A stretch of 26,084 nt of DNA. It comes from an uncultured Collinsella sp. GTDB taxonomy: Bacteria > Actinomycetota > Coriobacteriia > Coriobacteriales > Coriobacteriaceae. A model generated the notes under the pieces. The model had not been told where the DNA came from. It searched no databases and worked only from the letters and a program-made list of their open reading frames with translations. Of the stretch, positions 14,900 to 22,517 are shown in pieces. How positions within the stretch are numbered: position 1 is the first letter of the stretch; each line of letters opens with the position of its first letter. The stretch lies in the NCBI GenBank assembly GCA_958403395.1, contig CATXXF010000027.1:1-26084 (forward strand), given 5' to 3'. Made by a program: the position numbers and the translations under genes.

Positions 14900-15631
14900 C
14901 TAGACTGCGCGGTTGTGGTAGACCTTGTACTTAAACTGGTCGGCGCGCGCAACCGAACGCGTATACTCGATAACCTCGTTGTTCATGTCATATGTGGTAC
15001 GAATCAAATCCAGGACCGGTGCGCCTTCGGCAATCTCGAGCAAACGTGCGTCGGAATGGCGGGCAATACTCGCGTAGAATTCCTCCTCTGCCACGCGAAC
15101 TTTCTCGTGAAAGTCCTGCTCGATCATGTCGTACAGCGATTTGTTCTCGATCATGGGGCGCTTAAGCGCAAAGAACTTGCGACTCGGCAGATATGTACAC
15201 TCAATCATCAGCGGCACACCATCGGCAATACGCAGGCGCTTGATCTTGTACAGACGCTCGCCCAGACGCGCGTTCATCTCTACGGCAATATTCTTATCAG
15301 CCTCGACCTCGGTAAACTCAAGAATCGTCGTCTTGGGCACACGGCCGATCGCCTTCATCTGCTCGGTAAAGCTATAGATTTGCGAGAGGTTTGCCGTTTG
15401 CAGAGAGCGGTCGCACACCATGGTTCCACGGCCGCGCTGACGAACCACCAAGCCTAGGCGCTCAAGCTCCTGCAGGGCAAGGCGAACCGTCGTACGCGAG
15501 AGCCCGTAGCGCTCCGACAAGTCACGCTCGGACGGCAAATAGTCGCCGGGTCGAAGCTCGTGATCGATTTTATCGGTCAGCAAATCGACGAGCTGATCGT
15601 ACAAAGGTTGTTTGCGCGCTCCCATTGCCAT
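14900..15631 (-). CDS. GntR/HutC-family regulator with UTRA domain, copy 2 (NagR-like)
   Basis: This 243-residue repressor has an N-terminal winged helix (residues about 7-75, PSERDLSERYGLSRTTVRLA) and a UTRA ligand domain. It resembles NagR/YvoA and DasR, which sense GlcNAc-6-P or glucosamine-6-P. The ATG at 15631 was chosen because the protein then aligns residue for residue with copy 1. The frame runs open further upstream but crosses the promoter and operator. It lies between nagA2 and nagE, 143 bases upstream of nagA2. A TGGTTGTAACCA site 32 bases before its start, next to an extended -10, suggests autoregulation. An alternative start two codons later has no better ribosome site. Confidence 0.93.
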   Translation of the reverse strand: MAMGARKQPLYDQLVDLLTDKIDHELRPGDYLPSERDLSERYGLSRTTVRLALQELERLGLVVRQRGRGTMVCDRSLQTANLSQIYSFTEQMKAIGRVPKTTILEFTEVEADKNIAVEMNARLGERLYKIKRLRIADGVPLMIECTYLPSRKFFALKRPMIENKSLYDMIEQDFHEKVRVAEEEFYASIARHSDARLLEIAEGAPVLDLIRTTYDMNNEVIEYTRSVARADQFKYKVYHNRAV

Positions 15632-15662
15632 AATGATACCTGCCGGATAAATGACTCGAAAT

Positions 15663-15674
15663 TGGTTGTAACCA
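15663..15674. promoter_or_regulatory. Candidate operator of the nagR-like gene
   Basis: TGGTTGTAACCA matches TGGT-N4-ACCA with perfect arms. It falls just downstream of the predicted transcription start (extended -10 at 15685-15693), where a bound repressor would block the promoter. Confidence 0.65.
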
Positions 15675-15684
15675 GACACCACGT

Positions 15685-15693
15685 ACTATAGCA
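15685..15693 (-). promoter_or_regulatory. Extended -10 promoter of the nagR-like gene
   Basis: On the minus strand TGCTATAGT is an extended -10 (TG-N-TATAGT). No good -35 lies at 17 bases; TTGACC occurs 23 bases upstream, too far for standard spacing. Confidence 0.5.
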
Positions 15694-15762
15694 GTTTTAT
15701 TGGAATAACAGCAGGTCAACCAGCATATTTCAATATTGTTTGCCGGTTGATAGCCTGCGCAC

Positions 15763-15778
15763 TGTAATACCAATTACA
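15763..15778. repeat. Inverted repeat upstream of the nagR-like gene
   Basis: TGTAAT and ATTACA form perfect 6-base arms around ACCA. It is between the nagE terminator and the regulator promoter. A regulatory site is possible but there is no second example. Confidence 0.35.
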
Positions 15779-15800
15779 ACGCTACATCAGGTATCGAGGT

Positions 15801-15840
15801 AGCAAAAAGGGCCGCCCCCGCGGAACGGGACGACCCTTTG
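15801..15840 (-). terminator. Terminator of nagE
   Basis: On the minus strand a 12-bp stem (AAGGGTCGTCCC paired with GGGGGCGGCCCTT, some G-T pairs) is followed by TTTTT. It begins about 24 bases after the nagE stop. Confidence 0.88.
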
Positions 15841-15863
15841 CAAGACAGATACGTCTTTAAGGC

Positions 15864-17351
15864 TTAGAGAAGCTTCTTGAGCTCCTCGGCAACAGCCTGG
15901 ACCTGCGTGCCGATGATGACCTGGGTAGCACCCTTGTCCATCTTCATGACACCCAGAGCGCCGGCCTTCTTGCAGGCAGCCTCGTCGACCAGAGCGGAAT
16001 CGCCGAGCTCGAAGCGCAGACGAGTAGCGCAGCAGTCAACGGTCTTGACGTTCTCCTTGCCACCGACGGCAGCAAGAACAGCGGCGGCCAGAGCGGCGAA
16101 CTTGTCGTCGCCAGCAGCGGCGGAAGCGGAGGTCTCCTCGACATCCTCATCCTCGCGACCAGGGGTCATGAGGTTGAACTTGGTGATGGCGAAGCGGAAC
16201 ACGAGGTAGAAGACCACGAAGGCAGCGATGCCCAGCGGGATGATCATCCAGGTGTTGGCGGCAGCCGGGAGGCTAGAGGAGAACAGGAGGTCGGTAGCAC
16301 CAGCGGAGAAGCAGAAGCCAGCACGGAAACCAACATAGTAGGTGACGATGGTGAAGATGCCGTACAGGGCAGCGTACACGACGTAGAGCGGGAAGCACAG
16401 GAACATGAAGCCGAACTCGAAGGGCTCGGTAACGCCGCAGACGAAGGCGCAGATAGCAGCGGAGACAACCAGGCCGATAGCAGCCTTCTTGTTCTTAGCG
16501 GTCTGAACCATAGCCAGGGCAGCGCCCGGGATACCGAACATCATGCAGGGGAAGAAGCCGGACATGTACATACCGAGGCTCCACTTGACGTCAGCGGAGG
16601 TCTCGCCAGCCCAGAAGTGGGTCAGGTCGCCAAGGCCGATGGTGTCGAACCAGAACACGTTGTTGAGTGCGTGGTGCAGACCGGTCGGGATGAGCAGGCG
16701 GTTGAGGAAGGCGTAGATGCCAGCGCCGATGCCACCCATAGCAGCGATACCCTCGCCCAGAGCGACGAGCGCACCGAAGATGAGGGGCCAAGCAAAGAGC
16801 AGGACGACGGAGACGACGATGCAGATGACGGCAGTCATGATGGCGACGCAACGCTTGCCGGAGAAGAAGGCCAGCCAGTCAGGAAGACGGGTGTCCTTGA
16901 ACTTGTTGTAGCAAGTGCCACCGATGACGGCGGACAGGATGCCGATGAAGGAGTTACCAGCGATCTTGGAGAACGCGATGCCCTCGGTCGTGGCAAGCCA
17001 AGCGGTCTGAGCATCGGCGTCCATACCACGAATGGTACCAACAACAGCGGGGTTCAGGAGCTGCTGGATCATCAGGAAGGCGACGAGGCCAGCGAGGCCA
17101 GCGGTGCCATCGTGATCGTCGGCAAGGCCGACAGCGGCGCCGACTGCGAACAGCCAGGCCATGTTATCGATAAGAGCGCCGCCTGCCTTGATGAGCAGGA
17201 AACCGGCGGTATAGGCAAAACCGGTAGTGTCACCGGCAGCACCCATGACTGCGGGAGCGAGCAGGTAGCCCACGCCCATAAGAATACCTGCGACGGGAAG
17301 CGCCGCGACGGGAAGCATCAGCGCTTTGCCGAGCTTCTGGAGGTACTTCAT
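15864..17351 (-). CDS. nagE: PTS N-acetylglucosamine-type EIIBC component
   Basis: This 495-residue PTS permease has an N-terminal glucose-family EIIC domain (residues 1 to about 390, many membrane helices, with GLHHALNNVFWFD and GVTEPFEFGFMF motifs) and a C-terminal EIIB domain (about 415-495). The phosphorylated cysteine is predicted as Cys441 in CATRLRFEL. There is no fused EIIA, so a separate glucose-type EIIA must serve it. Specificity for GlcNAc is inferred from the adjacent nagA2 and NagR-like gene and from the typical MKYLQKLGKALMLPVAALP start. GGAGGAG lies about 10 bases before the ATG at 17351; the upstream open frame lacks family similarity. Glucosamine or glucose uptake is an alternative. 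Confidence 0.9.
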   Translation of the reverse strand: MKYLQKLGKALMLPVAALPVAGILMGVGYLLAPAVMGAAGDTTGFAYTAGFLLIKAGGALIDNMAWLFAVGAAVGLADDHDGTAGLAGLVAFLMIQQLLNPAVVGTIRGMDADAQTAWLATTEGIAFSKIAGNSFIGILSAVIGGTCYNKFKDTRLPDWLAFFSGKRCVAIMTAVICIVVSVVLLFAWPLIFGALVALGEGIAAMGGIGAGIYAFLNRLLIPTGLHHALNNVFWFDTIGLGDLTHFWAGETSADVKWSLGMYMSGFFPCMMFGIPGAALAMVQTAKNKKAAIGLVVSAAICAFVCGVTEPFEFGFMFLCFPLYVVYAALYGIFTIVTYYVGFRAGFCFSAGATDLLFSSSLPAAANTWMIIPLGIAAFVVFYLVFRFAITKFNLMTPGREDEDVEETSASAAAGDDKFAALAAAVLAAVGGKENVKTVDCCATRLRFELGDSALVDEAACKKAGALGVMKMDKGATQVIIGTQVQAVAEELKKLL

Positions 17352-17568
17352 TATATGGTATCTCCTCCAACCTTTCTTTCGTTGTTCACCAACGAGTTCC
17401 ATGTCCGCGCCTTGTGCATACCGGCTTCTCCGCTTGCCGGCATTGGTGCGCAAACTTAGACAACCCAGTCCCTATTTGGGGTTGCTGGTATGTACGGTAG
17501 CACACACTCAATTCAAACGTCCACCACATTTCGTTCAAATTATTATTTCGTTGCCAAACGGTTAGTTT

Positions 17569-17584
17569 TGGCCCGTAAACGGTA
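17569..17584. promoter_or_regulatory. Motif shared with bgaC upstream region
   Basis: TGGCCCGTAAACGGTA differs at one base from 12708-12723. In both places it lies roughly 100 bases to the gene side of a TGGT-N4-ACCA site. The binding protein is unknown. Confidence 0.5.
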
Positions 17585-17664
17585 ATTTACGCAGGTAGGC
17601 GTGTTGCGTTTCTTTCATCACCAAACTAATTTTTAGCAATTTCCATTCGATTTCGAATCAAAAT

Positions 17665-17707
17665 TGGTTACTACCAGATGAACAGTGGTACCACATTGTT
17701 ACTACCA
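17665..17707. promoter_or_regulatory. Operator cluster upstream of nagE
   Basis: TGGTTACTACCA (17665-17676) is a TGGT-N4-ACCA site. TTGTTACTACCA (17696-17707) repeats it with one mismatch, 31 bases (about three helical turns) away. GTGGTACCAC (17685-17694), a perfect palindrome, sits between them. This looks like cooperative binding of a GntR/UTRA repressor dimer pair. Confidence 0.6.
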
Positions 17708-17806
17708 GTTTGGCCGAAATCGTTTTCACTTTACATGAATAAAGTCTCCAAGAATTTGTATATAACCTCTCCCCTACCACCCTATTCCCCGCCCTTCCCT
17801 ACAACG

Positions 17807-17844
17807 CAAAAAGCCCCCTAGAACGATGTCCGTTCTAGGGGGCT
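17807..17844 (-). terminator. Terminator of the SurA-like gene
   Basis: On the minus strand a 13-bp perfect stem AGCCCCCTAGAAC/GTTCTAGGGGGCT is followed by TTTTTGC. It begins 44 bases after the stop. Confidence 0.93.
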
Positions 17845-17887
17845 CCATCAGATATTTCGGCTTCGTACTCGAAGGCTCAGGCAATCT

Positions 17888-18973
17888 TTACGCAAACAGG
17901 CCGTAGATGCTGATATTGGCCTTGGCGTAGAGGCCGTTAGCATACTCGGTCCACTTGGAGCTGGCACTCGAAGCCTGCGAGGAATACTGCTGGTAGGCGG
18001 TGTAATAGGCGGTCATGGCCTGCTTATAGGTGGCGCTATCGGCCGTAAAGGCATCATCGGCAAAGGCCTTGGCATAGGTGCTGTCGGCATCCTTCCAGGC
18101 GCCCTTCTCGCTATCCCACTCGTCGCCGGCAAGGTTGATGATGTAGTCGGCGTAGTCCTTGCTCGCGGTCTCCTCGTTGCCGTCAGCAGGCTCGGTCGGG
18201 GCGGTCGGCATGCTTGCGGAGCTGTCGCCGACCTTCTTCTTGTAGAGCTTCTGCAACGTCGCGGACTGGCGGACGATCTGCTTGGCCTGGTCCTTGGACA
18301 CGCCATACTGCGTGGCCATGGTCTTGTAGTCCGAAGTGCCGATGGAATCCTCGGCGTACTTCTTCATCTCCTTAGAAGAGACGGTGATGCCCTCGTCCTC
18401 GGCGGCGTCGAGCAGGATCTTGTTGCGCACGTAGGACAGGATAACGTCGGCAGAAGGAGCGGTGTAGTTGCCATCGCTATCCTTGACGGTATCAAGGCTG
18501 TACTGGCTCTCGATGGCCTCGCGCGCGGTGATGTCGCTCTTCTTGCCGTTGTAGCTGTAGCTTGCAACGGTCGAATCGAGCTGGTCCTCGGTGAGGGTCG
18601 CCGAGCCGACGCCCTTGCTGCCAAAGCCGCCATTGCCGATAAAGAAGCCGACCACCGCAGCGATCACGACTGCAACCACAAAGGCGGCAATCATCGTCTT
18701 CTTGTGCTTGGATGCATGGTCGTCCACGTCGGAGTCGTTGACCTCATCCTGCTCCTCGGGCATCAGATTCTCGTCGGCGGCATCCGCGGCAATCTGAGCC
18801 TCCAGGCGGGCGTCCTCCTCCTCGGCCGTCGTACCGGCGGCAATGTGCTCGGCAGACGTACCGGCGACCAGGTCGATCTTCTCGTCCTCGTCACCGTCGG
18901 GGCCTTCGCCGCGCTCGATGATCTGGATGCCGTCGATCTCGTCCTTCTCGTCCTTCTTTTGAATCAGACCCAT
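17888..18973 (-). CDS. Membrane-anchored SurA-like secreted-domain protein
   Basis: This 361-residue protein has a long acidic N-terminus (residues 1-90, with many Asp/Glu), one membrane segment (about 93-113, MIAAFVVAVVIAAVVGFFIG) and an extracellular part. The outer region at about 145-235 (DVILSYVRNKILLDAAEDEG, then VSSKEMKKYAED) resembles the N-terminal helical domain of SurA/PrsA-type chaperones. The parvulin catalytic domain is not evident. The C-terminal 100 residues are Ser/Ala/Tyr-rich. It is therefore a likely type II membrane protein with a chaperone-like or peptide-binding domain outside. AAGGAG lies 8 bases before the ATG. It is flanked by terminators on both sides, so it is transcribed alone. 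The name is a weak similarity, not a proven function. Confidence 0.75.
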   Translation of the reverse strand: MGLIQKKDEKDEIDGIQIIERGEGPDGDEDEKIDLVAGTSAEHIAAGTTAEEEDARLEAQIAADAADENLMPEEQDEVNDSDVDDHASKHKKTMIAAFVVAVVIAAVVGFFIGNGGFGSKGVGSATLTEDQLDSTVASYSYNGKKSDITAREAIESQYSLDTVKDSDGNYTAPSADVILSYVRNKILLDAAEDEGITVSSKEMKKYAEDSIGTSDYKTMATQYGVSKDQAKQIVRQSATLQKLYKKKVGDSSASMPTAPTEPADGNEETASKDYADYIINLAGDEWDSEKGAWKDADSTYAKAFADDAFTADSATYKQAMTAYYTAYQQYSSQASSASSKWTEYANGLYAKANISIYGLFA

Positions 18974-19011
18974 ATCAGTTACTCCTTGTTAGGAAACATA
19001 GTCCGCAATAG

Positions 19012-19040
19012 AATACGCCCGACAGAGCGCCGGGCGTATT
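19012..19040 (-). terminator. Candidate terminator of the icd operon
   Basis: AATACGCCCG and CGGGCGTATT form a perfect 10-bp stem around a 9-base loop, about 60 bases after the icd stop. The following minus-strand bases (CTATTGC) are poor in T, so termination is less certain. Confidence 0.6.
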
Positions 19041-19099
19041 GATTCTCAGGTTATACGCAAACACTTAAGTACTATTTAGGCGTTTGCAGTGTGCATACC

Positions 19100-20185
19100 T
19101 TAGGCCAGGTGCGCGATAACGGCATCGGCAAAGGCTTGCGTGCCCACAGCGCCCTCAACGGAGCCGGTCTGGGCACGACGAACGTCGCCGGTAACCTGCT
19201 CGCCCTCGTCAAGCGTGGCAGATACGGCGGCGCGAATGCGATTGGCAGGGTCGTTCTCGCCTAGGTGATCGAGCATCATCGCAGCAGACAGAATCTCGGC
19301 CGTGGGGTTGGCGATATCCTGGCCAGCGATATCGGGCGCGGAGCCGTGCGTTGCCTCGAAGATAGCGCAGTCGGCACCGATGTTGGAACCCGGAGCCATC
19401 CCTAAGCCGCCCACCAGGCCGGCGCACAGGTCGCTCACGATGTCGCCGTACAGGTTGGGCAGCACCAGGACATCGAAGTCGTTGGGGTTCTGGACCAGAC
19501 CCATGCAGGTGGCGTCGACGATCTTGTCGTTGAACTCGATATCGGGATAGTTGGCGGCCACCTCGCGCGCCACGCGCAGGAACAGGCCGTCGGTCGACTT
19601 CATGATGTTTGCCTTATGCACGGCCGTCACCTTTTTGCGGCCGCAGCGGCGGGCATACTCAAAGGCATACTCCACAATGCGGCGGCTCTTGGCGATGGAG
19701 ATGGGCTTGATTGAGATGGCGGAATCAGCGGCGAAGGTCTTCTGACCCGAGCGCTCGACGAGCTGCGAGAGCTCCTCGACCTCGGCAGCGCCCTCATCGA
19801 ACTCGATGCCGGCGTAGAGGTCCTCGGTGTTCTCGCGCACGATGACCAGGTCGACATCGCGGAAGCGCGAGCCGTCGCCCGGCTGCGACAGGCAAGGTCG
19901 CACGCAGGCGTACAGGTCGAAGTGCTTGCGCAGGGCGACGTTAACGCTGCGGAAACCCGTGCCGACCGGCGTGGTGATGGGGCCTTTGATAGCAACCTTG
20001 GTCTCGGCGACCGCGTCGAGCACGTGCTGGGGCAGCGGAGTGCCAAACTCGTCCATGACGCCGGCGCCGGCCTCCTGGACGTTCCAGTTGATCTGGACAC
20101 CGGTGGCCTCGACCACGCGGCGCATGGCCTGCGTAATCTCGGGACCGATACCGTCACCGGGAATCAGGACTACATCGTGCGCCAT
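19100..20185 (-). CDS. icd: Isocitrate dehydrogenase (NAD type)
   Basis: This 361-residue enzyme belongs to the isocitrate/isopropylmalate dehydrogenase family. The nucleotide-binding start VVLIPGDGIGPEIT is clear. Substrate residues are Ser80, Arg86 and Arg96 in FRSVNVALRKHFDLYACVRP; VRENTEDLYAGIE (116-128) is the signature of isocitrate, not isopropylmalate, enzymes. Lys191 and Asp248/Asp252 form the metal and catalytic site. Its length fits the short NAD-dependent type. It oxidises isocitrate to 2-oxoglutarate in the cytoplasm, which in an anaerobe mainly supplies glutamate. GAGGAG lies inside the end of the preceding gene, 6 bases away. It is last in a four-gene operon. Homoisocitrate dehydrogenase is a less likely alternative. 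Confidence 0.88.
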   Translation of the reverse strand: MAHDVVLIPGDGIGPEITQAMRRVVEATGVQINWNVQEAGAGVMDEFGTPLPQHVLDAVAETKVAIKGPITTPVGTGFRSVNVALRKHFDLYACVRPCLSQPGDGSRFRDVDLVIVRENTEDLYAGIEFDEGAAEVEELSQLVERSGQKTFAADSAISIKPISIAKSRRIVEYAFEYARRCGRKKVTAVHKANIMKSTDGLFLRVAREVAANYPDIEFNDKIVDATCMGLVQNPNDFDVLVLPNLYGDIVSDLCAGLVGGLGMAPGSNIGADCAIFEATHGSAPDIAGQDIANPTAEILSAAMMLDHLGENDPANRIRAAVSATLDEGEQVTGDVRRAQTGSVEGAVGTQAFADAVIAHLA

Positions 20186-20191
20186 AATCTG

Positions 20192-20890
20192 TTACTCCTC
20201 GTCTTCGGCGTCGTCAGATTTTTTAACGCTAGCACGCTTCTTCTTTTTGGAGAGATCCAGGCCAAAACGTTTAACAAGCATTTCGCAAATCTCGCTCGAA
20301 CGGGCCTTGAGATAGCTGCCCTTGCCGTTCTCGGCATCGAACTTAAGGCGCAGCGCAAGCTTCTCGGCGACCTCGGCGTCGATCTCGCCCTGGCCAAACT
20401 CGTACAGGCAACCGAGCATGTCGCGATACTCGAGGTCGCCGTGGTAGCACTGGATAGCCTCATCCAGGATCGGCCAAGCCTCGCGCGAACGCTCGACGCT
20501 CGTGGCACCCCACACGCACAGCAGGCGGAAGGCGGCATAGCGCAGCGTGGAGGAGATCTCGTCGAACAGCGCGGTCTCGGCGCCCTCAAAGGCATCGCCC
20601 AGCTGCTCGGGGCAGGTGGTAGCGAGCGCCGTCAGGGCATCGAGGGCCTCCCAGCGGGTCTGCGCCTCGGGGCGGTCGAGCGCCTCGATCAGCGCGGGCA
20701 CGCAGGGCACGACGCGCTGCGGATCGCGCTCGGCAAGCAGGTGAAGCACGCGGGCGGCAAACTGGCGGATGCGGCGCGTGGGGCAGCCGAGCTCCTTGAC
20801 CAGACGGTCGACGGCGTTCTCGTTCTCCTCTGCCAGCTGAAGCTGTGCCAGCTCCTCGTCGGCGAGCTGTTCATCTTTGTTTTCTGCCAT
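20192..20890 (-). CDS. HEAT-repeat-like protein of unknown role
   Basis: This 232-residue soluble, all-helical protein has HEAT-like repeats: paired helices of about 35 residues such as RIRQFAARVLHLLAERDPQR and ETRWEALDALTALAT-type segments (about residues 35-115), then a longer helical region. The start is acidic and the end is Lys-rich (KKKKRASVKKSDDAEDEE). HEAT repeats usually serve as protein-binding scaffolds; no enzyme motif is seen. AGAGG lies 5 bases before the ATG. It is 15 bases after the small membrane protein gene and 6 before icd, so it is surely co-transcribed. The partner is unknown. Confidence 0.7.
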   Translation of the reverse strand: MAENKDEQLADEELAQLQLAEENENAVDRLVKELGCPTRRIRQFAARVLHLLAERDPQRVVPCVPALIEALDRPEAQTRWEALDALTALATTCPEQLGDAFEGAETALFDEISSTLRYAAFRLLCVWGATSVERSREAWPILDEAIQCYHGDLEYRDMLGCLYEFGQGEIDAEVAEKLALRLKFDAENGKGSYLKARSSEICEMLVKRFGLDLSKKKKRASVKKSDDAEDEE

Positions 20891-20905
20891 AGTTACCTCT
20901 TCTTA

Positions 20906-21334
20906 CTATTTCTTAGCGTGCTTGCCAGCACCCTTGCTGTCATCGGTGACCGAGATGAGCTGTCGGTCGGCCGCGCCATTGCGACGCGCACGGCGACGCT
21001 CCTCGGCGTCGCCCGCGTCGGCGGCGGCGCGATGAGCCTTGTTGACATTAAAGACCTCGTCGTGCTTGCGCCACGGACCGACGGACTCGCCAAAGCTCAT
21101 CTTAAGACCGGCGATAAAGCCGCCGAGCCAGCCGATCGGCGCAAACTGCACCAGCGGGAACAGCGAGAACACCCAGGTCAGCAGGACGACTGCCGCCGCT
21201 CCTGCAAAGTTGGCAATCCAGTAGTCGCGCTTGGTGATCACGCGCTTTTCGCAGGCCCACTGGCCGCACAAAAAGCCAATGTAAATCGCAAAGAGAAAGA
21301 GCACCAGCGCTAACACCACGAACGTCCAGCTCAT
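20906..21334 (-). CDS. Small membrane protein of unknown function
   Basis: This 142-residue protein has a hydrophobic N-terminal segment (about 4-24), then WIANFAGAAAVVLLTWVFSLFPLVQF and GWLGGFIAGLKM (about 37-78), giving probably three membrane segments. The last 60 residues are hydrophilic and basic (EERRRARRNG) and likely cytoplasmic. I do not recognise a family. The ATG at 21334 is preferred over upstream in-frame codons because GGGAG lies 9 bases before it and the N-terminus becomes a clean membrane helix. It starts 5 bases after the stop of the His/Cys-tailed dehydrogenase, in one operon. Confidence 0.7.
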   Translation of the reverse strand: MSWTFVVLALVLFLFAIYIGFLCGQWACEKRVITKRDYWIANFAGAAAVVLLTWVFSLFPLVQFAPIGWLGGFIAGLKMSFGESVGPWRKHDEVFNVNKAHRAAADAGDAEERRRARRNGAADRQLISVTDDSKGAGKHAKK

Positions 21335-21339
21335 GGGTG

Positions 21340-22419
21340 CTACTCCCCGTGATGGTGGCCGCAGCAGCACTCGTGGCCGTCGTCATGGCCGTGACCGCCG
21401 CAGCACTCGTGGTCCTCGCCGTGATGGTGGCCGCAACCGCACTCGTGGTCGTCGCCATGCTCGCCGCAACCGCAGCCGTCCTCGTGAGCACCGTGCTCCT
21501 CGGGACGATACTGCGACCAGTCCAGACCGGCGGCGATGGCGTCGGCCTCCTCCTTATAGAGGACCGTGATGGCCTGGGTGCCCAGCTTGGCGCCACCGAT
21601 GGCGTCGAGCATGTCGTAGAGCGTAAAGGCCACGTCGGCGCCGGGCAGCGCAAGCTCACGATCGTCGGCATAGGCGAGCGCCAAGCGCAGGTCCTTAATG
21701 AAGTGATCGACCATAAAGCCGGGCTTGTAGTCGCCGTCGAGCGCCTTGGGAGCCAGGCTCTCCATGGCGCCGGACTTGCCGGTACCGCCTAGGATCATCT
21801 GGCGGGTCTTCTCCAGGTCAAGGCCGCTCAGCTCGGCAAATGCCATGGCGTCTGCCATGCCGACCATGCAGGCGCCCAGCGACACCTGGTTGGCGAGCTT
21901 GGCAGCCTGGCCCTTGCCGGCGCCGTCAAAGCAGCAGATGTTTGCCGCAAAGGTGGAAAGGATATCACGGACCGGCGCGATGTCGTTCTCGGTAGCGCCC
22001 ACGATAGCCGTGAGCGTGCCGGCGATAGCACCCGACTCGCCGCCGGTGACGGGGCAGTCAAACGCCATGCGACCGGAGACTTGGGCGGCCTCGGCAATGT
22101 CACGGGCGAGCTCGGGCGAGCTCGTGGTGAGATCGATCAAGACCGCGCCGGGCTTAGTGCACGCGAGCAGGCCGTCGCCCGCCAGGTAGAGCTCCTCGAC
22201 CTCGGAGGGATAGCCCACCATGGTAAAGACGACATCGGCGTTCGCCGCGGCATCGGCCGGCGTATCGGCCCAGACTGCGCCGCGCTCGATAAGCGCCGCC
22301 GCCTTGGACTTGGTGCGGTTGTTGACCGTGACGGGATAGCCGGCGTCCAGGATGTGGCCGGCGATGGGGGCACCCATGATTCCGGTGCCGATGAATGCGA
22401 CGGAGAGCTTGTTTGCCAT
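21340..22419 (-). CDS. 3-Hydroxyisobutyrate-dehydrogenase-family enzyme with His/Cys-rich tail
   Basis: This 359-residue beta-hydroxyacid dehydrogenase has an N-terminal Rossmann fold (IGTGIMGAPIAGH, residues 10-22, with NNRTKSK consistent with NADP). It shows the substrate motif DCPVTGGESGA (121-131) and the catalytic Lys174 in GKGQAAKLANQ. The family reduces or oxidises small 3-hydroxy acids such as 3-hydroxyisobutyrate or tartronate semialdehyde. The normal domain ends near residue 300. A further 53 residues (307-359) hold 14 His and 9 Cys in repeated HEC/CGHHHGE blocks, a likely metal-binding tail. AAAGG precedes the ATG. It is the first gene of the operon to icd. Its true substrate cannot be read from the sequence. 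Confidence 0.87.
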   Translation of the reverse strand: MANKLSVAFIGTGIMGAPIAGHILDAGYPVTVNNRTKSKAAALIERGAVWADTPADAAANADVVFTMVGYPSEVEELYLAGDGLLACTKPGAVLIDLTTSSPELARDIAEAAQVSGRMAFDCPVTGGESGAIAGTLTAIVGATENDIAPVRDILSTFAANICCFDGAGKGQAAKLANQVSLGACMVGMADAMAFAELSGLDLEKTRQMILGGTGKSGAMESLAPKALDGDYKPGFMVDHFIKDLRLALAYADDRELALPGADVAFTLYDMLDAIGGAKLGTQAITVLYKEEADAIAAGLDWSQYRPEEHGAHEDGCGCGEHGDDHECGCGHHHGEDHECCGGHGHDDGHECCCGHHHGE

Positions 22420-22517
22420 GAAACCTTTCCTTTTGGGTTGGGTGTTGTTACCAGGTTGAATACTCAGTGCCAGCGTTTGGGCTGTGAGTCGAGGGCGATT
22501 ACGGACGCAGCGCTTGC

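Larger units (their letters stand above)
17352..17887. other. nagE upstream region, rich in palindromes
   Basis: No gene is seen in this AT-rich stretch. From the nagE side it holds CAACCC/GGGTTG (17461-17484, a possible leader hairpin), a degenerate operator-like TGGTATGTACGG (17486-17497), the 16-base motif shared with bgaC (17569-17584), CGTAAA-N6-TTTACG (17574-17591), ATTCGATTTCGAAT (17645-17658) and the operator cluster 17665-17707. Next is the terminator of the following gene. No promoter could be fixed with confidence. Confidence 0.7.

Noticed and set aside
19922..21313. 463-codon plus-strand open frame across icd, the HEAT gene and the membrane protein gene
   Set aside because: It crosses three well-supported minus-strand genes and shows no family similarity.
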